DNA of 64,000 bases from Flavobacterium frigidimaris (GCA_900129595.1 FQWG01000003.1:1-64000); one strand, 5' to 3'; numbered from the stretch's first letter, positions 1 through 8,173 are shown. The notes: a model not told the origin generated them from the letters alone. Made by a program: numbers and translations.

Positions 1-21
1 TAAATCATCAAACGAATAAGG

Positions 22-29
22 CAAAAGTA
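22..29 (-). promoter_or_regulatory. -7 promoter element pointing out of the window
   Basis: The minus strand reads TACTTTTG, a match to the Bacteroidetes -7 consensus TAnnTTTG. It points left, so it may serve a gene beyond the left edge. No good -33 TTG is visible. The first 130 bases hold no recognisable gene. Confidence 0.3.
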
Positions 30-132
30 CCGTTTGTTGTTGGTTATAATGCTTGAATCTCATATATAATCAGCTGTTAATCACTGATTAAATATACAAA
101 ATTCACCAGAAAAAAACAAGCTCAAAAAAAAA

Positions 133-158
133 TAGCTGCCTCAGTTGTGAGACAGCTA
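133..158. terminator. Bidirectional hairpin terminator
   Basis: An 11-bp stem with one mismatch (TAGCTGcCTCA paired with TGAGaCAGCTA) closes a GTTG loop. It has an A-rich tract on the left and a T-run on the right. It ends the ParB-like gene on the minus strand and could also stop transcription coming from the left. Confidence 0.8.
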
Positions 159-196
159 CTTTTTTGTTATCGCTTTTTACTCCGTTTAATATCAAC

Positions 197-574
197 TCAA
201 TAAGGCAAATCATCAACCGGGATATTAATAAAATCCGGTTCAGGAGTAACATCAAACTGAACTGCCTGAATATCCTGATGACCTTCCAGCAAAGCCCTAA
301 TTATTCTGTGCATTCCATCCATTAAACGTCCATCTGAACATAAAATAATGGGATATTGTAAATCTACTTCCTGAACAAGTTTCATATGATGAAGAACATC
401 TGCACAAGTTGGCAAATTAGTATTGTGTTCAAACCAATAGGGCTCATTTACTTCCTTAATATCAGATAATAAAATATTTTTGACTGGCAACTTTTTGGAT
501 AATTCAATTAGTCGATGAACATCCCAGGCTTTTAATCCTTGTTCGCTTTTACGTAAGTTATATTGTTTTCTCAT
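197..574 (-). CDS. Small ParB-like domain protein (orphan)
   Basis: This 125-residue protein resembles the ParB/sulfiredoxin-type domain seen in small stand-alone ParB-like proteins. The best sign is the DGMHR motif at residues 86-90, after the strand PIILCSDGRLM, which matches the nucleotide-binding segment of that fold. No helix-turn-helix or dimerisation domain of a true chromosome-partitioning ParB is present, and no parA lies nearby. The N-terminus is basic, with RKQYNLRKSE. There is no signal peptide. It sits alone between two terminators, so it is probably a single-gene unit. The domain is inferred from the motif, and I can assign no function. A role in segregation is unlikely. Confidence 0.6.
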   Translation of the reverse strand: MRKQYNLRKSEQGLKAWDVHRLIELSKKLPVKNILLSDIKEVNEPYWFEHNTNLPTCADVLHHMKLVQEVDLQYPIILCSDGRLMDGMHRIIRALLEGHQDIQAVQFDVTPEPDFINIPVDDLPY

Positions 575-691
575 GATATTGTTTAATAATATAATTTACA
601 AAAATAACCCACTTTATCGTTCTTTTGAATTCTTAATCATCAGTAAATAGATATTAATCTGAAAGAATATAGGCTAATTAAAATAAACTAT

Positions 692-699
692 TATATTTG
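692..699 (+). promoter_or_regulatory. -7 promoter element for the 25-residue peptide
   Basis: TATATTTG matches TAnnTTTG and ends 37 bases before the ATG at 737, giving a leader of about 30 bases. No clear TTG is seen at the -33 position. Confidence 0.5.
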
Positions 700-736
700 T
701 TACTCCCAGCAAATAATTAATTTAAAATATACTTCT

Positions 737-814
737 ATGCAAACATCAAAATACACGAGATACGCAGTTATCGTTTTGGTAATTCTATTTGTAGTTCTTA
801 GCGTTATTAGCTAA
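737..814 (+). CDS. 25-residue single-pass membrane peptide
   Basis: The ORF encodes a basic N-terminus (MQTSKYTRY) followed by one uninterrupted hydrophobic stretch of about 15 residues, and stops at TAA. It is too short for most gene callers. Three things support it as a real gene: a TAnnTTTG promoter element 38 bases upstream, a strong terminator starting 28 bases after the stop, and no other gene in the 316-base gap. The length of the helix suits insertion in the inner membrane. I recognise no family, and the function is unknown. It could be a regulatory or toxin-like small membrane protein, but the sequence does not show which. Confidence 0.5.
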   Translation: MQTSKYTRYAVIVLVILFVVLSVIS

Positions 815-841
815 ATAAACTGGATACCACATAACACAAGA

Positions 842-866
842 AAGCCTTCTAAAACTCAGAAGGCTT
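842..866 (+). terminator. Hairpin terminator after the small peptide
   Basis: A perfect 9-bp stem (AAGCCTTCT with AGAAGGCTT) with a 7-base loop is followed by a T-run on the plus strand. It also lies just past the end of the first LamG gene on the minus strand. Confidence 0.8.
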
Positions 867-890
867 TTTTTTATGTAAAAATACACGAAC

Positions 891-1796
891 TTACTTTTTA
901 GCTGTATTACTAATTTTCAATAAATATGTCCCTTCCGGCAAATCACCAATATTAGAAGCATTACTTCCCATTATTTTTTTTCCTTGCGAGAAAACCTCAA
1001 CATTTTTAGATCCCATATTTGTCTCAACTGAAGACACAGGAGAAGCTGCTGTTTTTGTTGCAGTTTTAGAAGTTGTTGTTGCCGGAATCCCTTTTTTGAC
1101 CGTAGCTGAAGCTGAAATCGTTTCAGTTATAGCGGCAGTAGGTTTCGAACTATTATAGGATTCCAAAACTTGCTCATCTGTCATCGCAACACTGTATATC
1201 CTGAGGTCATCTATATCTGCATTGATTGCAGTTGTCGCGTTTAGTGCGCCCAGTCTCAAAATATAACCTTTCGTTAAACGCGGAATTCCTTCAGCACTTT
1301 TTAATAATTCACCATTTCGGTATATTTTTGAAATAGCACCATCATAAGTGATACTATATTGGTACCAGACTTCTTTTTGCAAAGGAACGGCAACTATCAT
1401 ATTATTGGTATCTCCCCAACCTACAAGACTTAAATCTGAATTTCCGGCAGATGCTGATTGTTGCACCAAACCAAAATATTGCGTATTTACTGCACTACCA
1501 TAACCCAAAATATAGTTGGCTGAACTGATAGCATTAAATTTTACCCAAATAGATATTGTTCTCTGTTTATTTCCTTGCGGAAGATCACCTACCACGCCCT
1601 GCAAAAATTTGTTCGTAAGCCTTTGAGCTCCTTTGGCAACTCCCATTCTATCGTTTACAAAATTGGGAATTCCTAAAAGTGAAATTGTATTATCAGTATT
1701 ACTTAAAGTTCCGTCGAAAGTGAACTCCTGAACCGGATTTTGAGCATTAGCAGTTAAAAAACTTACGAACATTAATGTCAGTAATAATTTTTTCAT
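891..1796 (-). CDS. Secreted LamG-like protein with type IX-like tail (copy 1)
   Basis: I place the start at 1796 (301 residues), because the ORF opens there with the signal peptide MKKLLLTLMFVSFLTANAQ. An upstream in-frame extension would mask it. Residues of about 25-225 look like a LamG/concanavalin-type jelly roll: GVAKGAQRLTNKF, RTISIWVKFNA, WYQYSITYDG, SKIYRNGELL and NADIDDLRIYS are typical strands. A Thr/Ala/Ser-rich linker follows. The end has VFSQGKKI and LPEGTYLLKI, which resemble the last strands of a type A type IX secretion tail, here shorter than the usual 70-80 residues. Export across the outer membrane or surface attachment is inferred. The ligand is unknown. The next gene upstream is a close paralog. 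Confidence 0.8.
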   Translation of the reverse strand: MKKLLLTLMFVSFLTANAQNPVQEFTFDGTLSNTDNTISLLGIPNFVNDRMGVAKGAQRLTNKFLQGVVGDLPQGNKQRTISIWVKFNAISSANYILGYGSAVNTQYFGLVQQSASAGNSDLSLVGWGDTNNMIVAVPLQKEVWYQYSITYDGAISKIYRNGELLKSAEGIPRLTKGYILRLGALNATTAINADIDDLRIYSVAMTDEQVLESYNSSKPTAAITETISASATVKKGIPATTTSKTATKTAASPVSSVETNMGSKNVEVFSQGKKIMGSNASNIGDLPEGTYLLKISNTAKK

Positions 1797-1890
1797 ATTT
1801 AAAGATTTAGGGGATTTAAATGTGTTTATAAAAAACACCAAACTATATTGATAATTGATAAGAGTCAAAAGAGAACAAAACTCTAAAATC

Positions 1891-1927
1891 AAAAAGCCAA
1901 CTAAAGTCAAAATTCAGAAGGCTTTTT
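1891..1927 (-). terminator. Probable terminator of the second LamG gene
   Basis: AAAAAGCC and GGCTTTTT form an 8-bp stem around a 21-base loop, giving a T-rich end on the minus strand downstream of the gene that stops at 2016. Confidence 0.5.
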
Positions 1928-2015
1928 CACTACTCAAAAAATAATTGCTTACCAAACAACATAAAAAAAATAAAAATTAATTAACTAACAATTTCTATAA
2001 ACCTGAATTTTGTTT

Positions 2016-2945
2016 TTAGTTTGAAGTTATTTTTTTAGAAGGTGTATTTGTTATTTTTAACAAATATGTCCCCTCAGGCAAATCATGAATACTCACGCTA
2101 TTATTATTGTTGCCATAAATTTTTTGTCCCTGTGAGAATACTTCAACATTTTTAGCAGCTTCATTAAGATCGCCTGTTGTAATAATGTTAGATGAAGCCG
2201 TTTTTGCAATCATCTTTGTTTTTACTTCTCCTTTTTTTACTGTTTTTGCAACAGCGCCAGACTCGGCAACAGTAAGAGCTTTTACAACGAATTTAGAGCT
2301 GTCATAAGATGCTGTAACTTGTTCTGCAGTCAAAGCGACATTATAGATCTTTAAATCATCTATATCTGCATTAATACCTACAGTAGTATTGATTTCTCCT
2401 AATCTGAAAATATTTCCTTTGGTAGAACGCGTAATTCCATCAACTGATTTAAGCAATTCGCCATTACGGTATATTTTAGAAATCTTTCCGTCATACGTTA
2501 TTGTATATTGGTACCAAACGTCTTTTGCAAGAGGTGTCGAAACGATAACATCATTACTCGCCCCCCAGCCTGCCAGACTTAAATCTGAATTTGAAGTAGT
2601 CGTTCCCTGCTGCAATAATCCACAATATTGGGCACTATAAGCAGTTCCGTAACCCCATATATAATTGGCAGAAGTAATATCATTTAGTTTGATCCAGATA
2701 CTTACTGATCGCGCATTATTACCCTGAGGAAGATCATCAATAACAGCTTCAAGAGCTTTATTGGTCAATCGTTGTGCTCCTTTCATTACTCCGGCTCTAT
2801 CGGTAACAAAATTATTTGTCCCCATAAAAGAGGTCGTATTAGCGGTATTATTTAAAGTCTCATTGAAATTAAACTCCTGAATTGGATTTTGAGCATTAAC
2901 ATTCAAATAACTTACAAACATCAGAGTGAGTAGTAATTTTTTCAT
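2016..2945 (-). CDS. Secreted LamG-like protein with type IX-like tail (copy 2)
   Basis: This 309-residue protein is a tandem paralog of its downstream neighbour. It has the same signal peptide (MKKLLLTLMFVSYLNVNAQ), the same LamG-like strands (GVMKGAQRLTNKAL, SVSIWIKLND, YQYTITYDGKISKIYRNG, NADIDDLKIYN), a Lys/Thr/Ala-rich linker, and a C-terminal VFSQGQKIYG and LPEGTYLLKI. The identity is high over signal, domain and tail and low in the linker. The products are probably exported by the type IX system or held at the surface. The gene has its own upstream region and a terminator at 1891-1927, so the two copies may be separately transcribed. Confidence 0.8.
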   Translation of the reverse strand: MKKLLLTLMFVSYLNVNAQNPIQEFNFNETLNNTANTTSFMGTNNFVTDRAGVMKGAQRLTNKALEAVIDDLPQGNNARSVSIWIKLNDITSANYIWGYGTAYSAQYCGLLQQGTTTSNSDLSLAGWGASNDVIVSTPLAKDVWYQYTITYDGKISKIYRNGELLKSVDGITRSTKGNIFRLGEINTTVGINADIDDLKIYNVALTAEQVTASYDSSKFVVKALTVAESGAVAKTVKKGEVKTKMIAKTASSNIITTGDLNEAAKNVEVFSQGQKIYGNNNNSVSIHDLPEGTYLLKITNTPSKKITSN

Positions 2946-3084
2946 AGGTAGTAGATTTAGGGGTATTAAAACACTGTGTCATTTTAACACCACTAAACTA
3001 GATTATTATGCATTTGGTCGGAAATTTTCTCGATAACTAACCTAAATAATCGTTCAAATAATCAAAATTGATGATTTTACACGT

Positions 3085-3268
3085 TCAATTGTATTTAATT
3101 ATACTTTTAGTAATTTTATTAAAAGTATAAATTAACCTCAGCCAAAATGAATATTTCTTACGTAGAAATACGGTATCCGTAGCCAACCATACAATATTAA
3201 CATTTGAAACCAAATCATCTTTTACCTCTACATCGTTTGTAATTAGTACTTTAAAAAAAGTAATTCAT
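3085..3268 (-). pseudogene. Possible frameshifted small ORF in the 2946-3325 gap
   Basis: On the minus strand an ATG at 3268 leads into a run of seven T, after which one frame stays open for 55 codons to a TGA at 3085. Removing one T would join them into a protein of about 59 residues (starting MNYFFKVLITNDVEV). The segment lies just after the cysM-like terminator. It could be a decayed gene, a slippage product or chance. The rest of the 380-base gap holds the upstream region of the second LamG gene and nothing else I can name. Confidence 0.15.
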
Positions 3269-3274
3269 AAAAAA

Positions 3275-3302
3275 AGCTCCATCCGAATAAACGAATGGAG
3301 CT
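3275..3302 (-). terminator. Terminator of the CBS-like gene
   Basis: An 11-bp stem with one mismatch (AGCTCCATcCG with CGaATGGAGCT) and a 6-base loop is followed on the minus strand by a T-run. Confidence 0.85.
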
Positions 3303-3325
3303 CCTATATTTTAAAAAGTATCTTA

Positions 3326-4366
3326 CTACTTTACAAATTCAATTTTCTGAACTTCCTCTTCATTGACACTGTCAAAGAAACCTTGTTCGTTCATCCAGTC
3401 ATCACTAAATACTTTACTCATATAACGAGAACCGTGATCCGGGAAAATAGCGATAATATTACTATCTTTTGTAAACTCACCTTCTTCTGCATATTGTTTG
3501 ATTGCCTGCATTACGGCTCCGGAAGTATACCCTACAAATAATCCTTCTTTACGAGTGATTTCTCTGGCTGAGTGAGCACTTTCTTCGTCGGTAACTTTGA
3601 TAAATTTATCGATAATATCAAAATCTGTAGCTGAAGGGATCAGGTTTTTACCTAAACCTTCAATACGATACGGATAAATCTCTTTGTTATCAAATTCTCT
3701 TGTTTCGTGGTACTTCTTTAATACGGACCCAAAAGCATCAACACCTAGAATTCTAATATTTGGATTTTGTTCTTTTAGGAATTTTGCAGTTCCGGAAATA
3801 GTTCCTCCGGTTCCGCTACAAGCCACAAGATGTGTGATTTGTCCTTTAGTCTGTTCCCAAATTTCAGGACCTGTAGTGTTATAGTGTGCATCAATATTCA
3901 ATTGATTAAAATACTGATTGATATAAACTGAGCCTTTTGTTTCTTCGTGCAAACGTTTGGCTACATTGTAATAAGATCTCTCATCATCTGCTGAAACGTG
4001 AGCGGGACAAACATAAACCTTTGCTCCTAAACTTCTCAACATGTCAATCTTATCTTTGGATGATTTTGAACTTACTGCCAAAATGCAGTTATATCCTTTT
4101 ATTATACTTACCATTGCTAAACTAAATCCTGTATTACCAGATGTCGTTTCAATGATAGTATCACCTGGTGTCAGGATTCCTTTTTTCTCAGCTTCTTCAA
4201 TAATATATAACGCTATTCTATCTTTTGAGGAATGTCCTGGATTAAAAGCTTCTACCTTCGCGTAGAAATTACCTTCTAACTCTTCGGTAATTTTATTTAG
4301 CTTAATAAGTGGGGTATTACCTATTAACTCTAAAACATTATTATAAGCGTTTATTTCTTCTTTCAT
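3326..4366 (-). CDS. PLP-dependent cysteine synthase / cystathionine beta-synthase-like enzyme
   Basis: This fold-type II PLP enzyme has 346 residues. The Schiff-base lysine is in SSKDR (K48), the phosphate loop and substrate loop are TSGNTG (75-80) and SGTGGT (184-189), and TSGA (281-284) contacts the pyridine nitrogen. The stretch [23 protein letters not shown] resembles cystathionine beta-synthase more than CysK, but no regulatory CBS domain follows. It could join homocysteine and serine, or O-acetylserine and sulfide. A second, more typical CysM lies at 49156-50043 beside cysE. This favours a role for the present gene in transsulfuration, though that is inference. It is monocistronic with its own promoter and terminator. 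Confidence 0.85.
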   Translation of the reverse strand: MKEEINAYNNVLELIGNTPLIKLNKITEELEGNFYAKVEAFNPGHSSKDRIALYIIEEAEKKGILTPGDTIIETTSGNTGFSLAMVSIIKGYNCILAVSSKSSKDKIDMLRSLGAKVYVCPAHVSADDERSYYNVAKRLHEETKGSVYINQYFNQLNIDAHYNTTGPEIWEQTKGQITHLVACSGTGGTISGTAKFLKEQNPNIRILGVDAFGSVLKKYHETREFDNKEIYPYRIEGLGKNLIPSATDFDIIDKFIKVTDEESAHSAREITRKEGLFVGYTSGAVMQAIKQYAEEGEFTKDSNIIAIFPDHGSRYMSKVFSDDWMNEQGFFDSVNEEEVQKIEFVK

Positions 4367-4385
4367 AAAAAAATAGTTAATCGAA

Positions 4386-4400
4386 GGTATTTTAAATACC
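4386..4400. promoter_or_regulatory. Palindrome in the leader of the CBS-like gene
   Basis: GGTATTT and AAATACC flank a single T, giving a 15-base inverted repeat between the -7 element and the ATG. It could be an operator or a small 5' hairpin. Confidence 0.3.
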
Positions 4401-4412
4401 CTTGATAGGTTG

Positions 4413-4420
4413 CAAATTTA
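4413..4420 (-). promoter_or_regulatory. -7 promoter element of the CBS-like gene
   Basis: The minus strand reads TAAATTTG (TAnnTTTG) 47 bases before the ATG at 4366. Confidence 0.45.
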
Positions 4421-4435
4421 ACAAAAAATTTCTAA

Positions 4436-6496
4436 TTAGCTTTTAATTTTTTCTAAATCTAATAAAAAACTAAATTCTTTTGCTAAGTCTCTTAAAGCCT
4501 CAAAACGTCCTGAAGCTCCACCATGTCCGGCATCCATGTTGGTATCTAAAAATAAAAGATTTTTATTTGTTTTTAGATTTCTCAGCTTAGCCACCCATTT
4601 AGCTGGCTCCCAATACTGTACCTGAGAATCGTGCAAGCCCGTAGAAACATACATGTTAGGATAGTTTTGCGCTTTTACATTATCATACGGTGAATAGGAT
4701 AACATATAATCGTAATATTTTTTATTATTTGGGTTTCCCCATTCGTCGTATTCTCCGGTTGTCAACGGAATACTGTCGTCAAGCATCGTTGTAATAACAT
4801 CTACAAAAGGCACCTGGGCGATTACTCCGTTATATAATTCCGGGGCTTCATTTACGATAACTCCCATCAAAAGTCCTCCTGCAGATCCTCCTTCAGCATA
4901 TAAATGTTCAGGAGAAGTGTAATTTTCGCTGACTACAAATTTAGAGCAATCAATGAAATCTGTAAAGGTATTTTTCTTTTTTAACAGTTTTCCGTCTTCG
5001 TACCATTGTCTTCCTAAATCCTCTCCTCCTCTAATATGTGCGATTGCGTAAACAAAACCGCGATCTAACAAAGAAAGTCGGGTCGATGAAAAATAAGTAT
5101 CCATTGTGATTCCGTACGAGCCATAAGCATAAAGCAATAACGGATTTTTGCCGTTTTTATTTAATCCCTTACGGTAAATCATCGAAATAGGCACTTTGAC
5201 CCCGTCTCTGGCAGTTGCCCAGACACGTTCTTCGATATAATTCTCTTTATCAAATTTGCCGCCTAAAACCTGATGTTCCTTTAGGATTTCCTTGGTCTTG
5301 GTCTTCATATTAAAATCAATTACAGACGAAGGCGTTGCAAGCGATTGGTAGCTATAACGCAAAACATCAGTATCAAAATCAATATTGGTTGTAGTATAAG
5401 CATTGTAAGTCTCGCTGCCAAAAGGAAGATAATAATCAGCCTCACCATTCCATGGCATGATACGAATGTGGTTTAAACCATTTGAGCGCTCTTCAACCAC
5501 TAAATAGTTTTTAAAAATTTCGATATCTTCCAATAAAACATCTTCGCGATGCGGAATAAGATCTGTCCAGTTTTTCTTTCCGGTTTTATTCTCCGGCGTT
5601 TTCATCAACTTAAAGTTCGTCGCCTTATCTTTATTCGTTAAAATATAAAAAGAATCCTCAAAATGAGAAATACTGTATTCTAAACCACGAACACGAGGCT
5701 GGAAAACCTCAAATTCACCATCAGGATTGTCAGAATTAAGAATTCTATATTCAGTAGTCAAAGTACTTCCTGAACCAATAACAATATATTTTCTTGATTT
5801 TTCTTTGCTTACTGAAACATTAAAAGTATCATCTGTTTCATTAAAGACCAAAACATCAGCTGCAGTATCCGTATTTAGTTTATGCCTGAAAACCTTGTCT
5901 GCCCTTAAAGTAACCTCATCTTGTCTGGTATAGAAAATAGTAGTGTTATCATTTGCCCAAACTGATCCTCCGGTAGCATTTTCGATTTTATCTGACAAGA
6001 CCTCTCCCGTTTCTAAGTTTTTGATCTGAATGGTGTAAATTCTTCTTCCAACTATATCAACCCCAAAACTCGCAAACTTATTATCCGGACTCACACTTAG
6101 GCCTCCTAATTTAAAATAAGCCTGACCTTTTGCCAATTCATTACAATTGAATAATATTTCTTCCTCTGCTGAAAGGCTTCCTTTTTTCCTTGAAAATATC
6201 GGATAATCCTGTCCTGTCTCAAAACGGGTAATATAAAAATATCCATTATAAAAATAAGGAACTGATGAATCATCTTCTTTAATTCTGCTCTTCATTTCCT
6301 CATACAAACTCTCCTGAAGACCTTTTGTATGTGACGTCATACTCTCGTAATAAGAGTTTTCCTGATTCAGATAGTCAATAACCTCAGGATTTTCGCGGTC
6401 ATTTAACCAAAAATAATTATCGATTCTGGTTTCTTTATGTTTTTTTAATGATTTAGGAATTTCTTTGGCTTTTGGAGCCATTATATCGTTTTGCAT
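4436..6496 (-). CDS. Oligopeptidase B-like S9A serine peptidase
   Basis: The 686-residue protein has the S9A layout: an N-terminal helical part, a beta-propeller, and a C-terminal alpha/beta-hydrolase. The triad can be read as S538 in GGSAGG, D623 in HDSQVQYWEP and H658 in DAGHGGASGR. The oxyanion region GSYG and the NxPFVD-like segment are also present. Such enzymes cleave short peptides after basic residues. The ATG at 6496 is the first in frame, and six codons on there is a second Met. In frame upstream is a signal-peptide-like leader cut off by a TAA (see 6500-6571), so this copy would be cytoplasmic if it starts here, while relatives in the phylum are often exported. Confidence 0.9.
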   Translation of the reverse strand: MQNDIMAPKAKEIPKSLKKHKETRIDNYFWLNDRENPEVIDYLNQENSYYESMTSHTKGLQESLYEEMKSRIKEDDSSVPYFYNGYFYITRFETGQDYPIFSRKKGSLSAEEEILFNCNELAKGQAYFKLGGLSVSPDNKFASFGVDIVGRRIYTIQIKNLETGEVLSDKIENATGGSVWANDNTTIFYTRQDEVTLRADKVFRHKLNTDTAADVLVFNETDDTFNVSVSKEKSRKYIVIGSGSTLTTEYRILNSDNPDGEFEVFQPRVRGLEYSISHFEDSFYILTNKDKATNFKLMKTPENKTGKKNWTDLIPHREDVLLEDIEIFKNYLVVEERSNGLNHIRIMPWNGEADYYLPFGSETYNAYTTTNIDFDTDVLRYSYQSLATPSSVIDFNMKTKTKEILKEHQVLGGKFDKENYIEERVWATARDGVKVPISMIYRKGLNKNGKNPLLLYAYGSYGITMDTYFSSTRLSLLDRGFVYAIAHIRGGEDLGRQWYEDGKLLKKKNTFTDFIDCSKFVVSENYTSPEHLYAEGGSAGGLLMGVIVNEAPELYNGVIAQVPFVDVITTMLDDSIPLTTGEYDEWGNPNNKKYYDYMLSYSPYDNVKAQNYPNMYVSTGLHDSQVQYWEPAKWVAKLRNLKTNKNLLFLDTNMDAGHGGASGRFEALRDLAKEFSFLLDLEKIKS

Positions 6497-6499
6497 TGA

Positions 6500-6571
6500 T
6501 TAAGCATTAGTTTTTAAATACGAAGCAGCAAAAATACTATAAACACAACAGAACAGAATTAATATTTTCAT
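6500..6571 (-). pseudogene. Signal-peptide-like leader ORF, in frame but stopped before the peptidase
   Basis: ATG at 6571 encodes MKILILFCCVYSIFAASYLK plus three more residues and then TAA at 6500-6502. One serine codon later, in the same frame, comes the ATG of the oligopeptidase. The leader has a Lys, a hydrophobic core and small residues, like an export signal. The simplest reading is that a nonsense change separated the signal from the enzyme. A translated leader peptide or a sequencing error is also possible. Confidence 0.45.
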
Positions 6572-6582
6572 AAAATATTCTA

Positions 6583-6612
6583 TTGTTATCATACAGCAAT
6601 ATACTAATTTTG
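6583..6612 (+). promoter_or_regulatory. Promoter of ybaB (TTG-N19-TAATTTTG)
   Basis: A TTG at 6583-6585, a 19-base spacer and TAATTTTG at 6605-6612 match the full Bacteroidetes housekeeping promoter. The ATG is 28 bases past the -7 element. Confidence 0.7.
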
Positions 6613-6639
6613 TATGAATTAATTTAAAAATCAACAAAA

Positions 6640-6960
6640 ATGGATTTAATGGGAATGATGGGCAAACTTAAAGAAACCCAACAAAAAATTGAAGATACAA
6701 AAAAACGTCTGGATACTGTTTTGATTGATGAACAAAGCGCTGATGGATTATTAAAAGTAACATTAACAGCAAATAGAAAGATAAAATCAATTTCTATTGA
6801 TGATTCTTTGCTTGAAGATAAAGAACAACTTGAAGACTATCTTATTATAACATTAAACAAAGCAATCGAAAAAGCAACAAGCGTTAATGAACAAGAACTT
6901 GATGCTGTTGCAAAAATGGATATGCCAATGATTCCCGGAATGGATAATTTGTTTAAATAG
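6640..6960 (+). CDS. ybaB: YbaB/EbfC family nucleoid-associated protein
   Basis: The 106-residue protein begins [20 protein letters not shown], the N-terminal helix typical of YbaB, followed by the central strands ([19 protein letters not shown]) and a C-terminal helix with [16 protein letters not shown]. The Met-rich tail ([13 protein letters not shown]) is also usual. These proteins form dimers that bind DNA and affect nucleoid structure. It is not next to dnaX or recR as in many bacteria. Here it stands alone with a strong promoter and a large downstream inverted repeat. Confidence 0.9.
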   Translation: MDLMGMMGKLKETQQKIEDTKKRLDTVLIDEQSADGLLKVTLTANRKIKSISIDDSLLEDKEQLEDYLIITLNKAIEKATSVNEQELDAVAKMDMPMIPGMDNLFK

Positions 6961-6988
6961 ATTAAAAAAGGTACTTTCAAAGGTACAA

Positions 6989-7117
6989 AGGTTCAGAGTT
7001 GCAAAGGTTCAAAGGGCTTTATCTTGCAAACCTGAAGTTTCTGAACAAAAAAAGAGGCCTATTTTGCCTCTTTTTTTTTAAACCTTTGTGCCTTTGAACC
7101 TTTGCAACTCTGAACCT
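6989..7117. repeat. 27-bp perfect inverted repeat with AAAGGTTC units
   Basis: The arms at 6989-7015 and 7091-7117 are perfect reverse complements of 27 bases. Each contains repeated AAAGGTTC-type words. Between them lies a separate terminator hairpin. The right arm ends five bases before the stop of the convergent ltaE. Related word patterns recur at 50049-50209 and 56330-56400, so it looks like one member of an intergenic repeat family. Confidence 0.85.
7051..7073. terminator. Bidirectional terminator between ybaB and ltaE
   Basis: AAAGAGGC and GCCTCTTT form an 8-bp stem with a 7-base loop, with A-run before and T-run after, suited to ending both convergent genes. Confidence 0.85.
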
Positions 7118-7122
7118 CCCTT

Positions 7123-8142
7123 TTAAAATTTTTGAAGAGTTTCAATCACATAAGTATGCATTACTTCTTTATAATCTAAATGAGTTACAATCCTAAGTTT
7201 ATTGTGTCCCATTAGACTTATCAAAATATTTTTCTGCTTTAATTTTTCTACCAAAAGCTGATCACTATAACCTTCTGTCAACGAGAAAATCAAAATATTA
7301 GTTTCTACAGGTTCTATGTGCGATATCCAGGGCTTTGTACTTATTACAGCTGCAATTTCTTTCGCTCTTCTATGATCTTCTGCTAATCGTTCGATATTAT
7401 TGGCCAAAGCATACAATCCGGCTGCCGCCAAATACCCTACCTGACGCATTCCACCACCAAGTATCTTCCTGATTCTCAACGCCCTGTGAATATCAGCTTT
7501 ACTTCCTAACAAAACGGAACCAATTGGTGCACCTAATCCTTTTGACAGACAAACCGAAATAGTATCGAAAATAGCGCCAAATTCTTTCGGATTTTGCCTT
7601 TTGGCCACCAATGCATTCCAAATTCTGGCTCCATCTAAGTGGAACTTCAAATTATTAGCATCACAAACCTTTTTTATTTCTCTTAAATCGTCTAATTCAT
7701 AACAGGCACCACCTCCTTTATTGGTTGTATTTTCTACACAAACCAAACTAGTTAACGGAGCATGATAAAATTCCGGATCATTGATTGCAGCAGCCACCTG
7801 ACTTGCAGTTATCATTCCTCGATTTCCATCTAATAAACAGCATGAAACTCCGCTATTAAACGAAACTCCTCCTCCTTCATAATTGTAGACATGTGCATAT
7901 TTATCTGCAATTAACTGCTCTCCGGGTTGGGTATGTAATTTGATAGCGGTTTGATTTGCCATGGTTCCTGACGGAAAAAAAAGCCCGGCTTCCATACCAA
8001 AAAATTCAGCTACTCTGGTCTCTAACTCTATAACCGTAGGATCTTGCTTGTATACATCATCGCCAACATGAGCGTTAAACATATACTGCAACATTTCGTG
8101 CGTAGGTTTGGTAATGGTATCGCTAATTAAATTTATTTCCAT
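7123..8142 (-). CDS. ltaE: Low-specificity threonine aldolase
   Basis: The 339-residue fold-type I PLP enzyme splits threonine or allo-threonine to glycine and acetaldehyde. The PLP lysine is K201 in CLSKGLGAP, and the aspartate that contacts PLP is in HLDGAR (168-173). FFPSGTMANQ (55-64) is the family motif near the phosphate site, and GGGMRQVGYLAA also fits. The length is normal. It is a single gene facing ybaB across an inverted repeat. A TAnnTTTG element lies 32 bases upstream of the ATG. Confidence 0.92.
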   Translation of the reverse strand: MEINLISDTITKPTHEMLQYMFNAHVGDDVYKQDPTVIELETRVAEFFGMEAGLFFPSGTMANQTAIKLHTQPGEQLIADKYAHVYNYEGGGVSFNSGVSCCLLDGNRGMITASQVAAAINDPEFYHAPLTSLVCVENTTNKGGGACYELDDLREIKKVCDANNLKFHLDGARIWNALVAKRQNPKEFGAIFDTISVCLSKGLGAPIGSVLLGSKADIHRALRIRKILGGGMRQVGYLAAAGLYALANNIERLAEDHRRAKEIAAVISTKPWISHIEPVETNILIFSLTEGYSDQLLVEKLKQKNILISLMGHNKLRIVTHLDYKEVMHTYVIETLQKF

Positions 8143-8173
8143 ATTCTAAAAAGTATCTCTTTTTTTTGTAGAG

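Noticed and set aside
3061-3072. ATCAA-AA-TTGAT palindrome before the second LamG gene as an Fnr box
   Set aside because: The half-sites have the wrong order and spacing for an Fnr box.
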